NCBI GenBank assembly: GCA_034509425.1
Contig: JAVTVJ010000032.1
Location: 5,343,501 to 5,407,500, forward strand
Origin: Eopsaltria australis
Taxonomy: Eukaryota > Chordata > Aves > Passeriformes > Petroicidae
Length of the DNA stretch: 64,000 nucleotides
Direction of reading: 5' to 3'
Shown: positions 12,101 through 26,300 of the stretch, one piece after another
Position numbering within the stretch: position 1 is the first letter of the stretch
Layout: every line of letters starts with the position of its first letter
Made by a program: the position numbers and the translations under genes
The notes under the pieces: generated by a model
Seen by the model: the letters and a program-made list of their open reading frames with translations, nothing else
What the model was told of the DNA's origin: nothing
Databases searched by the model: none

Positions 12101-15100
12101 GTGAAACATCCTCTCCAAGAAACATGACTAATAAGTTTTTACTTTCATTTGCTATCACTTGCATTGGCACGTGATCCATTTCCCAATCTGAATAGGGGCA
12201 AATGTGCTGAATACCACATGGTGTAAAAGTCAGGGGGTGTTGGAATGTTGTCCCTTGCAGGAAAAACCACCAGGAGAGGCTCTGTGCTGTGGAGGTTTGT
12301 AGCAAGCAATGAATGAAGGCACAAAGGTGATGTGAGATCTGCACAACCTGCGTATGTCAATTTAATTGAGAGATGTAATGGCCATTTTGCTCATGGGATA
12401 TTTTATATTAAATATGCACAAGTAACGTAGGTGCTACTAATGGGGAAGCCTTTTTGGTGATGGTTTACTGCTTTTTGAAGAAGTAGTACCGCACCCAGCT
12501 GAGACAAATATACTTAGGCTAAACTACACCTTTAAAAGGTGCCTAACTGTCAGTTTTTATGCTGGGTACAAACCAAAAATTTACAAAGAAAAATGCCTAC
12601 AAACCTTTGGTACAACTTCGTACAAGAGAAGACAGGGACATGACCCATGGGCTGAGCAGTGGAGGGATGCAAGAGCACCTCAAAACCAGCAGCCAGTAGG
12701 AGGTTTGGTCAAAGGCAGGAGAGGTAGGTGGGTACTTGGGTAACACATATGCAAGCTACAGATTCAGAAAGGTACCTTTGGAAATGTAGTTCTGGTAAAG
12801 TATGGCTGAAAGATACTTTCTGTGCTGTTGTCCATTAAAATAAAAGAAAACTGCAGTATGATCCCACCTGGCCCAGCTGTGCAGTAGCTGTCAGGAACAG
12901 TACACACCCATATGTGAGGCTCCCACTCACCATCAGGGTGAGGAGAAAAAGTTGAGCTGAACTGATCCTGGATGAGATTTTGGCACAAGAGGATGGCTGA
13001 GTGTGCAGAGCCACCATGGTGCTGTGCAGAAACCCCCTCTGTGCTCTGAGGCTGGCACTACCTGCAGCGACAGCTTTCCTGCTGTGCCTTGCATGCCAAG
13101 AGGAGCATGAGGGAGGTAATGGCCCCTTCTGAGAGACATGAGGTGATGATGGAGTGCTTTTCCTCTGACCAAACCCTGAGCCTCTGCAGCTGACCCTGAA
13201 CCCTCCCAGCAGGGTGATTGGAGGTTCCTAGAGCCTTGGGAGCATCCTGGGAATGCCCTGGGCATCAGTCTGACTGCTGTTGGTGGGACTTGTGCTACCA
13301 TGAGTCTGAGCAGGAAAAGGGTGAGAGTAAGGGAAATAAAAGACATATGAACAGGAGCTGAAGGGGCAAAGAGCTGACTGGGGGTTTGTAAAGCAATCAA
13401 ACACCAGCTCAGCTTGCCCTGCTACCAGCTCTATGTCCTAAACCTGACCTGGCCTGACACTGTCTGCATTGCTCAGTGCCTACACATGTGTGTCACACAA
13501 GGCTGTTCCCACTTCTGTGTGTGCCTGTCTGCTTGTCAGGCAGCTCTGTGCTCCCTCACATCCCACCCCATGTCCCCAACAAGACACTAAGGGGCTGTGG
13601 CCTCCCACACAAGCAGTCAAGGGCAGCCAGACCATGTCTTTCAAACCTGAATTAAAATTTTCTTGTTGACAAAGAAGGAAAGGCACTTTTTCTGCCTTTC
13701 ATTTCATGCTTGCCGTTTCAGGGGGACACCCAGTTGCTCAATTCCTCCCTGAAGTGAATCTGTAGGATGTGAAGAATTGCATTCTCCATTTTCAGTAAGA
13801 CTCTTGGGGCGATTTGCCTATTTTTTCCTTTTTTTTTTCTCATTTACATATGATAATCACATTGGGACCTCACAGTTACTGCAGACTTAATGACACTGAG
13901 ATATGAAATGTTGTCTCTGATGGTTGTCAGGCAGGAAATCCTTGAAAACAGGCCTACTCATTTAAAACTATATCTATGGCTATAAGCTGTGGTAGGCAAA
14001 CTGTGGAAAATATACACTGTAGAAATGTTTATGAGCAGAGCTGTGGTTTGATCATGCTGCTGCCACTTTTTAAAATTTATATTTCACTAGTGCAAATTCT
14101 TACTATAAATTCTGGCTACTGTAATCTGTATTCTTATTAACAGCTTGGTTTAAGAAATGAGGGATGTGTGGGAGGTAAAGGATTAAAAAAACAGTATATG
14201 CATGCCTCAGATACTTCTTCTTAGCAAAAGCTTGCTTAAATGCAAACAAGACAACAAGCCCTTAGATCTGGGCAGGAGGGGGCTGAGCAGAAGCTGGAAA
14301 GGGAAAAATCCCATGCAGCCAGTGGGTGAAGGGCTGAGACATCAGGTGAAGCTGTTTGCAGTGAGCTAGAAAGGATTTAGAAAACAGTCTATGCTTTTGA
14401 TAAACAGGCACATCATCAGAGAGGAGGATAATATGCCAGGAGAAACTGGCTTACGAGGTATCTTCAAAGGACACACGTGCGCTGCTTGGGGAGGAGATGC
14501 TGCTGCCTTGGTGAGGTGACTGCAGGTCCCTGCTCCCTGATCCCCTGCTTATGCCAGCAATGTGCTGCTGCTGGGTCCTGCTGTGCTCTTGGGGGTCTCA
14601 TTCACAGGTATTCACCCACCAAAATGGCATTGTGGGCCTTCTGAATTCCCACTTTCCCTCCTGAGTCAGGCTTGTGCCTACACCCTGTTGAGGTGCAGCC
14701 AGTTTAATGCTGAGGGGCCAAACCCTAAAACATTCCCTCATTTAATGTGACTGAAGTGAACTTTAAAGTATGGTGTACTTTTTATACCATGACTTTTCCT
14801 CCCAAGTTCTTCTAGCACTTCATCTGACAGAGATTTTTTAAAAATCATAATTTCCAAAATGGGCCAACCAAAAGTGACCTGTCACCAACTTTTAATTTGA
14901 GTGCAAAGGTAGGTCTCCTTGGATTTAGAGGAATACCAGGAACTCCCATCTGGGTGAATGTTAACAAGAGAGCTCTGATGGAAATAAAGTGCATAAAATT
15001 CAACCTGGTGTTTCTAAAAGCAAAATTTTTTCACCACAAATGCCAGAAACACAGCTATAGCTATATCTACATTACACATGGAGGCTGGGATCTGGCCCAG

Positions 15101-16960
15101 CAGAGCTCTCAGCCTGTAATTACTGTATCCAAATTAACAGATAGCCAGACCCCATGTCTCAGCTGGGAAGCAGGTTCTAATGGCAAAGAGGCACTAAAGC
15201 ACTTAAACCATCTCTGAGCCGTGCCTAATTGTGCAAAGACTCCTCTCCTGACCACCCTCACAGAGTTTAAATGAGTGCTTTTTTGTTGTTGCTGTACTGA
15301 AACAGAAGATGAGTATTTACACTGACAGGAGGAAGGAGGAACTTCACACCATAACAGGGACAGCTTCTCAAGCCCCTCAGTATTCTGTGGTAGCCACCAA
15401 GCCATTGATTCCAGGCTTTCTCCATGCAGTATCTGAGATGTTTGCATAAATCACCCTTAACATCTGACTTTGCAGTGCAATGGGCCAAAAAGTGGTCACA
15501 GCCAGACACAGATCAGAGACAGTTTAAGAGGCATTTCTTCACCTCCTCTTATTAAAGGTGGGAGTCAATCTGCCTAAACTGGGATAGAGTCTGACAGCCT
15601 TGCAACTGCAGATTAAAACTGGACAGCAGAAGCTTCTTCTCACCTCCCCCTAGCCACCCACATTGTCCCCTGGCTTGTCAGAGGTGGCTGCTGCAGAGGC
15701 AAAGATGTCTGAGCCACTCACAAATCAGTGGGGTTGCCTGCAGTCTGGTGCCCCAGGCTGAAGGAGAACCCAAACAAAAAGAACGGATGCCAAAGGGAGC
15801 CTGTGATAGATCAGGTGATGTGCCCTTCACTGGGGTCCAGCAGTCCCTCCTACCAGGACCTCCTCCAATTCAATGGGGATCTGATGCCAAATGCATGCCC
15901 CAGCAGCCACCTCTACCAGAGGAGGAAGCTCCTTTAGGCTTTCAGGTTGAGCAGTGTCCAGCTTCAAAAGGATGTGTAGAGAGTGTTCTCCTCCCCAGAA
16001 CACCCTGGGGCCAAGGGGTCAGGTCACCTCCTGGCCACTGACTTTTTTACAATTGAGAAGGCACAGCTTCCCCTCACCTCTTCTTGGGAAAGTCATAACT
16101 ACCTGACTAAAAAGTGGCTCTGCTGCATTAGCTGCCTCTGCTTAAAAATGCATGGACTCAGTGGTATGCCATATAGATATGCGGTATATAATCATGTGGA
16201 AGTGATAACTTCATAGCACTGTCCTGCTAGCACAGAGGAATAGTAGCTTTGTGCCCAAAGCAAGGACTTCTGTTAAAATGAAAGCTTCGTCTTTTGATAT
16301 TTTTCCAGTTCTTTGTAAAATTACATTGTTCTTCTCACGAAACACATACGAAGATCTTATGCTAAGACTGATCACTAAAAAAATTATTATTTCAGTCCCA
16401 GAAGGAGGCTTTTGAAGACATCATCCCCCAGGAGCTGAGAAATTCATGTTTCCTCAGCAGGCAGGTCCTTACTGCGATATTTGATGGGGAGCAGCTGCCT
16501 TGTTGCTCCTACTTCAAGTTTTCCCAATATGTTGTAAACCTGAGCAATCTAGTTCTTGCTGTGCTTTTCAGGAAGACTCCCTGGCAAGAACACTCATGAG
16601 GGGGGGAAGGCAATTTGGGTTAAAATACTTAAATCATCTGTGAACCAATCTGCTGACATGAGTGGGAGTGGAGTGAGTTCAACACTTGAGAAAGCAAGCA
16701 CCACCTTGCAGGCTCTGAAAGAACAGTTCCTCTGCAAAACAGTGAGTAATAATTCTGATTATGTCACTGTCTCTCCTTGGGGAAAACTAAATATATCCTG
16801 ATACCATTGCTCCTAAATTTGCTTTTTGATTGCTCTTCTTCCATTTATGCTTAGTTAAGCACTGATGCCTTTCCCAGAATTAGCCATGGAAATCAGAGAG
16901 ACCACTCACTCAGCTTTATTGGATCCTGCTTACTGACGCTCCTAAGCCCTCTTAGTACCC

Positions 16961-17012
16961 TGCTACTTTTGTCCGTCCATTTCTGCTGCTACTTTTGTCC
17001 ATCCACTTCTGT
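16961..17012 (+). repeat. Two-copy 26-bp tandem repeat
   Basis: The unit starting TGCTACTTTTGTCC at 16,961 recurs at 16,987 with only a few substitutions (CGTCCAT versus CATCCAC). A minimal minisatellite. Confidence 0.85.
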
Positions 17013-18589
17013 TGAAGCTGGATAGAGAGAAAAAAGAGAGAAACCTTCCAGAGTCCATGTATTTACAGGGCATATCTGCTTTTGTTGGTGCTGTCAGAAG
17101 GCATCTCTGTCTCCTGAGGCGTGATGCATGGATAGCTGTTTGCTTAGCAAGTTATGGCTTTGTTGGCTAAGTATGCTTATGAACAAACAGGTTTTGGGAT
17201 GAGCTGAGGTTTGCTTGCTTGGAGCACGGTATTATCGTTGGTAGCCGACTGTGCACTCACCTTGCTCCAGCACAAAGGAAGATGTGTTCACCCCTGCACC
17301 TTTTTGTGGCCCTAATCTGGGGAGAGAGATCTTGGGAAGAAGCAGTGATGTACCTGAGTGACCACTGGATGTCATAATACCCCACAGTGCTTCCACTGCC
17401 TCCTCTGTCAAGCAAAAGGAGAAAAAGTGATAAAGAAAAAGCATCTTGTTGCTGAAGCTTCTTATGGTTGTGTTAAAAGCTGCAAGGGTAAGCTGAGCAC
17501 TTCAGGTCCTAGAATAAGATGGGGATAAGTACGAGAGGTATGACTAGAGTCCTGTGGAAAAAAACGTATCACTTGGGCATTGTTGTGATGGATGTGGTGG
17601 GCAGGGTGGCCTCTAGACTTGAGAGTGCCTTCTGTTGACCCCCCCTTTTGCTTCAGGGAGGAGAAGGGATGTGTAGAATGGGGCCCACCACTAGGGTCTT
17701 CCAACACCACTCCACCTCTCCCGCATCCCCTTTGGCAGCTGGAGGCTGCTGGACAGTAACTAGCACAAGGCCAGCAGTCTCACACCTCAGAGCACACAGG
17801 TACCTGACAGCTGCCTCTGCTTGCTCCAGCACCTCAGATACTGCTTTAACTTTGAAAGGAGGATCAGACCTCACCTGTGCCAGCTGGAGAGACTCAAGAG
17901 GACTGCAAAGCACAGAAGGACAGTCACCATCCTGGCTGGAGTACAGGGAAGTGCTTGCATATGCTGGGAAAGAGGGGTTTGTTGTTCCTGATGGAGATGT
18001 GCCTGGTGTGCACCTTGCAAGAAGGACTCTGTGGTGTGGTTTCCATCTCCTACTGCTCATGCTTTGGCAGCACTGGCCATGTCCATGCCCAGTGTTTTCC
18101 ACCCCCGTGTGTCTCACACACACACACAGTCCCAGCATCATGGTGCATGTGGACCGGCAGTGTGTGTCCCACGGGGCAAACCTCAGCAGTTCAGACTCTG
18201 GGCAGGGATTTCTTCCATAGCTAAACACCAAAAAGGTGTGGTGCCCTCTGAGGGCAGAAAACCAGGAAGATGTGAGAATGCTGGAAAGCTGGAGGAAGAG
18301 GGTGCTGCTGTGGGGGCACATGATGCCTGCTTAGACAAGGGCAGAGAGGTCTGACCCCATCTGTTCTTGTGCTTCCCATCACAGTAGTGGCACCAGCATA
18401 CATGGCTGTCCAGGCAGCTCCTTAGACTTACCAACATACTATTTACTCTTGTAAGAATTTCCCTCACTCTGCTGGGGAGCAGAGCTGGGTGCACACTGGA
18501 GCCAGTGCAGTTTGGTTTGTAGGAGCCCAGTGCACTGCAGGGGACACAGTGCAGAAAACAGACCCAACTTTTGTTGTTGCTTTTGGTCC

Positions 18590-19380
18590 TCCAGGTATTT
18601 TAAAGGCTAGAAGTGACCGTGTGTTACATACCATAAAACTGTATCGAGAGATTGCTGCATCAAGCCTGTAAGTCCTTGTTAAGCTATGACATGGCCTTTA
18701 AAAAGGCATCCAGCCGTGATTTAAACACCTTAAGTGCTGGGGAATTGAGCATGTCCATGCACCTCATTTTGAATCTCAATTAATACAGTTTATGCTCCCT
18801 GCCCAGAGGCTGTGCTTGATATGCATGTGTTCATTAGTTTAAAGAGTTTTCTACTGGCACTGATTTCATAATGGAGGTACACCTAACATCAGACTAGCCC
18901 AACATAGCCCCTTTGTTAAGCTAAACAGGTTGAACATCAGGGGTTTCTCAGTACATTTGCTCCTGTAACTGTGCTTTGAAACCTGCATTTAGCATCAGTT
19001 TGAAGTATGGGCACCCACAGTGGGCACCACTGGCTTGTACCAATCCCAACAATGCTGCTTGCAGGATTGACTCTGCCTTCTTGGATACAGCAGAAAGGCC
19101 CATTCCTTGCCTGGGAATTGTATGAGTTCACTCACATCCCTCTCTGCAGGCAGAACAGGCCAATTTCATGGCTCTTCATTGCTTTTTGAAGTTGATGGGG
19201 GGAAACTTTAGCCCTTTCCCTGCTCCTGTGTTCATCTGGTCCTCTCCCTCTACACTCTATCAGCTTGTACAGGTTTGGCTTTTGTTCGAGCTCCTGGATG
19301 AGCTGCTTCAATTGTCTCCAACAGCAGGAAACTACACAAATTGAGGTTCTTTCTGAGGTAGTTTTCTTCAATTTTGTGAG
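18590..19380 (-). mobile_element. CR1: Ancient CR1 LINE 3' fragment
   Basis: Diverged minus-oriented CR1 3' end: the AAGGCTAGAAGTGACC block, CCAGCCGTGATTTAAACACC, then TTTGTTAAGCTAAACAGGTT and TTTGAAGTATGGGCACCCAC follow the expected order. This is an old subfamily, much decayed relative to the copies at 63,170 and 31,085. The last 200 bases are only tentatively part of it. Confidence 0.65.
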
Positions 19381-22300
19381 AGAAGATGGCCCACAGGGGA
19401 TCTGTCACTCACCGGCACAAGGCTAGCAGCAGGAACAAAGGGCTGGAAGCAGGGAGAGGGCAGAGGGGAGGCAGAAGTGGATGTGTGCCCTATTGGTGCC
19501 CGTGCACTGGCCAAAGTTGAAGGATGACTAGGTCTTAAATAATACGTGTTACTACCATGACCTGGTCCTGAAGGTAGGTCCTTCCTAATGACCCTTGTGA
19601 AACAGTTGCATGAGCACTTCTAGAAAAGAGAAGGGCCTGATCCTTTGGTTAAAATCCTTTTAAGTGGGTTGTCCATCCTTATTTTGTAAATGCATGGTCC
19701 CCTGTGTTGACTATGGGGTGAGCAGTTCCATTACCATATGCAGAAGACAAAAAATAGTGACAGCACATCACGCTTACAAACCACTGTCTATAGGTGTTTC
19801 TGCAGAGATGTTTGCAAAAATGAGCCTGTCCCCATTTATAGACACATGAAGAAGTTAAAATAACTTTTTTAGTGGTTCAACCACTGAGAACAGGGTCCAG
19901 CTGACACTGTGAAAGAACCTATCTTTCACCACCTCATTTTTCAACCATAAGCTGTAGAAATCTGCAGTGAGATATTTTTAATCAACCAGGATTTTGTATT
20001 GAGCCGGGTAAAATCTTGGGCAGCTGCAACAAAACCAGCTCCCTTCCTAGCTTATAAATGCTGAGAAACTTGTCAGGTACCCTCTTGTGAGGGAGGATAA
20101 TGTGGTGGAGGCTTTGTCATCATCAGCTATTCAGAGAGCATTGCACCTGGATCCTGTCTCTAAGCCCTCAGCGCCTCAGATAAGACAGTGATATAAAAGA
20201 TGAGTGTGTGTTTTTGTGTGCGTAAAAGCCTGGTGTTCAGGGCTTTAAATCTGCCTCCTTGTGAGGAATTTCTTGAGAACTGTATGTCAGCTTATTATTC
20301 TTTGCTTCAGCACTGGATACTTGGTGGCTGACTACTTCCACCTATTTGTTCCAGAATTATGGCAGCTTTATTTAGGTGATAATAGGAGCACTGTGCTGTT
20401 TTATGAGACTGTAATCCAATTCTCAAGTGGATGAACACTTTTCAAGGCCACGTAGTTTATCCTGATGATTCAAGGAACTGAATTACTGACCAAAAAAGTA
20501 GTGGTGTTCCTTCTCATGTTGTTATGCTCCAATTCTCTGCAGGCTAAATAAATGTTCAAAATATCTGTGACGTGAGAAGAAAGATCATAAGGAGATGATG
20601 GGAATGACAGTGAGGAGTAGAATGGCAGAAAGAGCTGGAGAGGGGGGCATTTTATTGCTTGCTTATTAGTTATGGCAGTAATTCCTTGATGATATTCCTC
20701 ATCTTTCAGGCAGGGACTGCACCTTCACCTAAAATCCTCTGGCTCTGGGTTAGTCACAAACTATATAATTTCCACAGGCCCAAGGAGCTGAGAGGTAAAT
20801 GCTGAACATACCAATCTGTAGCTGAACATGTCATAGGATTAAAATGCTCTAGCTCTTGCACTATGCAGGTTCAGGCCGCTTACACATGGAGCCAGCATGA
20901 TCTGGCCCTGTTTTTTTTCCTCTGCTCTGCTTTGTTGTACTGCTCACTTTTGAAAGGCATTTAAGCAGATTTTTACAATTTAAATAATAGGATTTTGATA
21001 GAAATGTGCAGGTGCATGAACATGCATTATGCAGCAAATAAACACCTACCTGGTGGCTGCTTGCAGTCCTCAAGAAGGCTGAGGTGCACAGGGTGCAGCT
21101 CAGGACTGGGACCATGGTTTTTAATTAGAGTGGTGTTTATTGCTTGACAAGAAATAATCCCAGCAAAGAAACTAGGAGTGAAACCAGGCTTTTACTGTGG
21201 ACACATGAATTCACTGACTCTCCTAGTCTGTTAACGTATGCTACAGACTGCAAGAAATACACTGCTGAGAACTATTATGGTCCCAGTCTTGGTCTGAGGC
21301 TTTGTGCATCTTTGCTGGCAAGGTTTGTGCTCTGATAGGAGCTAGTTGGGATTAGGTCTATAAATGGCAGCTTACCTTAAACATTGCACAGATGGTGTTT
21401 GTATCTTAGGGCCAGCTGATTTCACAACATTGGTGGAGGGTATTTTCTGCTTTTCTGCAAGCCATTGGTGTAGGTTCTCTCTCTGACACTGTCACCTCTG
21501 CACAGACCTGAGTGAAGATAATCCCTCTAGGTTTAATGGGGGAGCCTGGGAACCAGAGGTTTGCTGGTTGCTTCTCAGCCCCAGCTTTTGGAGTCAGGTG
21601 AATTTGGAGCTGTCTGGAGGGTTGCCCTCCAGCCACTATAGAGACACCACTCATGTTTCAGCCTAAAGATTCAGGTCAGAAGGGAGAAAATCTGTAACTC
21701 TCATCAGAGGTGTCCAACACCTCAAAAAGAACCTGCAATGATGAACTATTTTGGGAGTTTGCAGAGCACTGAAATGCTAATTATAATTGCAATTAATCAA
21801 AAAATACCACCTATATATTACTCCCTCCAGTACATTTAGATATTCATTCCCAGTTTGAGCATACAGATTTGATTCTGGTGTACTTTTTGCTTTGGACTGT
21901 TTAAAAGTGGAACTTACTAAGTCCCAACATCTCTTAGGTCCTTTTGAGGTTGATAAAAAAGAAACATTCAACAAAAGTAGTGCATTTAGTAATTATTTAG
22001 TAGTGCATATCAAAGTTATCAGTCTGATAAACATCACTGGCCATGGTACTCCAGTGTTGTGCTGGAGGGAGGCTGCTTGCCCAGGCACTGGATCTGCTGT
22101 TGACTTCATCTTCTGCTGGTGGCTCTTTAGTACCTTTCAGACTACCAGCAGTAGTCTCACAAATGCTTGGCTAGAAATGCTTTAGAGGATTATTTTCTTT
22201 AAATAAAATTAATTAATTAGTCCAGGAGTTAATTATACTTAGCATTTGGTTTTCTAGGGTAGCATATGAATCATAAATTTGAGGATGGGGTTAATTTATT

Positions 22301-23224
22301 TCTTGGTGACAAATCTATGTAACTGATGTGCCATTTTGGGGGCAGACACAGATACTTATTCAAATAAGTCATGGACAGAAGATATGTGCATTAATTATCC
22401 TATGACAGCTGCAGCCAGATTTAACAAAACATTTATCTGCCTAGAATAAAGTAAATAAACTCTCTTGCTCTGAGGGATGCTTCTGGTACTTTGCACAAAT
22501 CTGAGAAGCACATCTGATAAGCAGTGCAGCTGGTGACTGCAAAGTACATGGAGGAACAAGTCCTGGTGAAGCTACTTAAATGGATGAGCAAGGATGCTGG
22601 CATTAACTGGGAGCTACCCTGTATTGGTATTCATCACTGCTCTCGTTCTCTTTCCACTGACCTTGTCAACAAGTCAGTAGTTACACTCAAATGCACTGTC
22701 TCACTGGTCAGGCAGGAGCTGGCAGTGGTGGTCCCATTCAGCTCCAGTGTCATTAGTCTGTGTCACAAAACTTCTGCCAGACAAGTGAGGGCGACAGTGG
22801 TGTGGCAATATTTACAGACGTGCATGCTTTGTGACAAATGACCAGTGCCTTGGAAATGAAAGCTGAATAATAAACGCGTCTTCATCTTAAAAGAAAAATA
22901 AAAGGGATCACATGGATATGCAAACAAGATGAAAGCAAATCTGAAAATAAAGGGCTCTGGGGGAAAAAGGTTTCCAGTACATGAATTTTGTAGGGAAGGG
23001 AGAGATGATGAAGCTGGTAGGAAGATGACTGGTGACTGTCACAGCGCCTAGGCATGACAGGATGGCAGTTCAGATGCTGTCCCCCTGCATGGACTGTGAG
23101 ATAGGGCTGTTTGCAAGAGATACGCTGGCTAAAATGACCTTGGCCTCACCAAAGTGAGATCAAGGTCTCGGCTTTTCAGTGTGTTTTGAGGGTGATGTCT
23201 GTATACAGGTCACCTGTGTGTATA
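19381..23224. other. Intergenic stretch, no gene recognised
   Basis: Unique sequence. An AT-rich block at about 22,190-22,470 with several TTAATTA-type sites could be a conserved regulatory element, which cannot be shown from one sequence. Confidence 0.6.
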
Positions 23225-23375
23225 ATACATTGGAAGAGGCTGCCCAGAGAAGCTGTGGATGCTCCATCCCTGGAAGTGTTCAGATCCAGACTGTATGGGC
23301 CTTTGAGCAACCTGGTCTAGTGAAAGGGGATAATCTTTCAAAGTCCCTTCTAACCCAATTATTTAATGATGCCCT
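23225..23375 (+). mobile_element. CR1: CR1 LINE 3' fragment
   Basis: Plus-oriented CR1 terminal piece with the GAGGCTGCCCAGAGAAGCTG, ATCCCTGGAAGTGTTCA and GAGCAACCTGGTCTAGTG blocks. It is truncated at the 5' end and lost its 3' terminal octamers. Confidence 0.88.
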
Positions 23376-26300
23376 GGTGTTGTCTGTGCACAGATATGTA
23401 AATGGACATCCAGGTGCCTGGATAAGAGTCTCCGTAGGTGCTTCCTGCCAGCTGGCTTAGGAGGAAAAAAGTCCCTTTGGGCATGCCTGCCTCCTTCCAC
23501 TGACAGGAGATAGGTCCAAGTGGATGAGCTCAGACCAGGGGTCAGAGCTGTGGATAGATAAGGAGAGGGTCCTTGCTCCCTCATCCATAAAGGGTACCTG
23601 CCTTTCTGCTCTTGCTGATGGAGGGATGTGAACTTTTGGTTACTGATTTTCCATCCTCTGAGCTGTAGGCACATTTTAGGTCCCATCCCTAGCAGATGGA
23701 TTTCCTTGTGTCACTGCAAGGAATCCCACAATCTGCTGGGCTGGATTACAGAGGACTCTGTCCATCTTGTGATCTCACAAGACTACTCAGCATGGAAGAA
23801 AAGCACAATTCTCTTAAGTAAACAACACTCTAAACAAATTGGGGAAAATCATCAGAATAACCTGTATTTATGAGCCCTTATGGGTGTCTGAATAAACTTA
23901 GATTATGAGAAGCTAGGGCATCCTATTTAAACATGGATCCTGTGAGCAGATAAGGGGCTCCCTAATCTCTTCCTAATTTGTTGCTGTGGTTGCTAGGTAT
24001 GCCTTTCTAAGTTTTAAAGGACCGAGATAACATTGAATGGTCAATATAAAAACAGTATAAAAAGCTGGATCAACAAGATGCAGTGAAAGCTTCAGGACAT
24101 GAGGAATAAGCCACCTATATCCTTCTACATCTCTCTCCTCGACATTCATCTCACAATGTTTGGTGGAGCTGTTATGTAAACAATTATTATTGTGTACATG
24201 GATATTGTTGTGCTGTATCCTTTGATGTGGGCATTGCTTGGGTACAGTTGAGACAAATTTTCAGCCGTGTCAGTTTTTAACTCTACATGTAGCTTAGAGA
24301 TTACTAAGTATTAGGAATGAGCCTTAATGCTTGTCAGAGCAGGAGCAGGTTCCACAGGTGAAGATATCTCTCCAGCAGCTGTCATCCTGCAGGCTGCCAC
24401 TCACATTAATCTCCCTGTCACCCATATTTCTCAGGCACTTGGCAGCCCCTCAATTTCAGTACTGAAAATTATGTGCTTCAGAACTTTCATGAAGAAATTT
24501 AATAGTTTGGTTACATTACAGGGAAGAATCTACCATAAATTGTATTTCTGAATTTCCTTAATATTTTTTTAATAACCCATTTAGTGTGTCAGCCATAGTG
24601 TGTCCCATCTCAGAGCTATGGCAAATTAAAGGTGTCTAATGAGAAATCCTTTTTGGACAAGCTACTCTAAGGACCATTTAGAAAAGTTCTCCAGTGAGTT
24701 CAAGAAGTTTGGAGGGGTATGAAGCAGTGGCACTTCAAATGTGCACAAACAGAACTTGGGCATAACAACCCTCTGAACAGCTTCACTCTGTGCATGTGTG
24801 TGTACCTGCACCTATGTTGACACACAGGAGTCTTTCTCTTCTTTACTTGTGATGTCCCCCTGTCTATTTTATTTTTAATAACTTTTCATACTGTTTTCGA
24901 ATCCTGTAAGCTTTTTTTTTCTTTTATTTTTCTCCAGCTTTTTCCCCCTTAAAACTCAGCAAGCTCTTTCTTTTTAGCTGTAGAAAAGACTCCAGTCATC
25001 CTGTTCTGTTCTTGCTCTTCTTTGCTGTCCAAAGCCAAATCCTGCACAGACCCCTGCCTTGGCCTGACCTTGCTTCCCCATACAGCAGTGTCCTAGCAGC
25101 ACCTGGCTTGCACAAGAGAATCAACCCTTTAAATGGTGTGAATTCCCTGTGGATGTGTGCAGGGGGGTAGCTGGTGATGAGGGCAGAGCCTGGGGTACCC
25201 CAACTGTCATGTACAACATACTTGAGCCAAGTCTTGTTCTTAAAGATTTTTACATTTATTTTTACTTCTTCATGGTTCTATGTGTTCCATTACATATTCT
25301 CTCAATATATAGAATACATATAGAGGAAAAATATAGTGTGTTCTATATTCTTTTCTGTGTAACTGTAGCCTCTCACTTAGCAAGACATTTGAAAATAATC
25401 CAGACTTCTTAAACTAGGTTACCTGAAGATGATGATCCAGAGGGCATTTTAAAAATTCTGCGTCATGCCCAGCAGATATACTTCTAAAAATATCAAAACC
25501 TACACCTTTTCTTTTTGCCAAACTTTTCATAAGAAATGACAACCAACCTACAGATGAGACACAGAGGACCATGAACATTGTGCCAAAGCCTCGGCATTGA
25601 AATCAGAATCATGGACACCAATGATTCCCTGTGCAGGCACTTCTGAGGCACAGTTCATCTGACCCACCTGGTGGGGGATAATTGGTCCCTTCAAGCTCCC
25701 ATTTCTGCCAGCTGACTATAAAAACACTCCAGGCAGCAACCTCAGAGCTAGACCTTTATGTTATCTGGAACTGGTTGAGGACATTTTAACCAGAATCACT
25801 ACTGAGAAAAAAAAGGAAACTTAAAATAAAACAAAAAGTGATAACAGACAATTTTTTTCCCAGAAAAAAAAAAAAAACAGGTCCTTTATAGCACATAGGG
25901 CAAAAATAGCCACCTTAAGAAGGCAATTCAGCTCAATGTAACATAAATTATATATTTAAACCAGGTTAGATGAGAATATTCTTTGTGTTCCACATAAAAG
26001 TGGGAATAAGCTTAAACTGCTGGGATGGTGCAACACACTCAATTTTGCAGTGGAGACATAATAATAATTAATTTCAATAATCTTGAAATACTGATATATT
26101 AAGAACAAAATTTACACAAGCAAATACTCAGACTTGAATAGCCTGCCCTTGAACACACATCCAAATCCATTTCACTACAAACATTATAATTTGTCACACA
26201 GTAAAATACAGCTAGTTTCCATGGGGGGATAAAAAAGCTAAATAGCTTTAGGTGCTATTGATATTAAGTGTAAATAAAAAGTATACTTAGAGAATGGTCT

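Larger units (their letters stand above)
2916..18589. other. Long intergenic stretch without recognised genes
   Basis: Open frames up to 222 codons (around 17,650-18,320, GC-richer) overlap on both strands and match no family I know. Contains the small hairpin at 5,929, the palindrome at 9,141 and the 26-bp repeat at 16,961. No CR1 piece is clear enough to call. Confidence 0.6.

Noticed and set aside
17648..18321. Overlapping 190- and 222-codon frames on opposite strands
   Set aside because: No start context, domain, splice signal or codon pattern favours either. The GC-richer sequence gives long chance frames.
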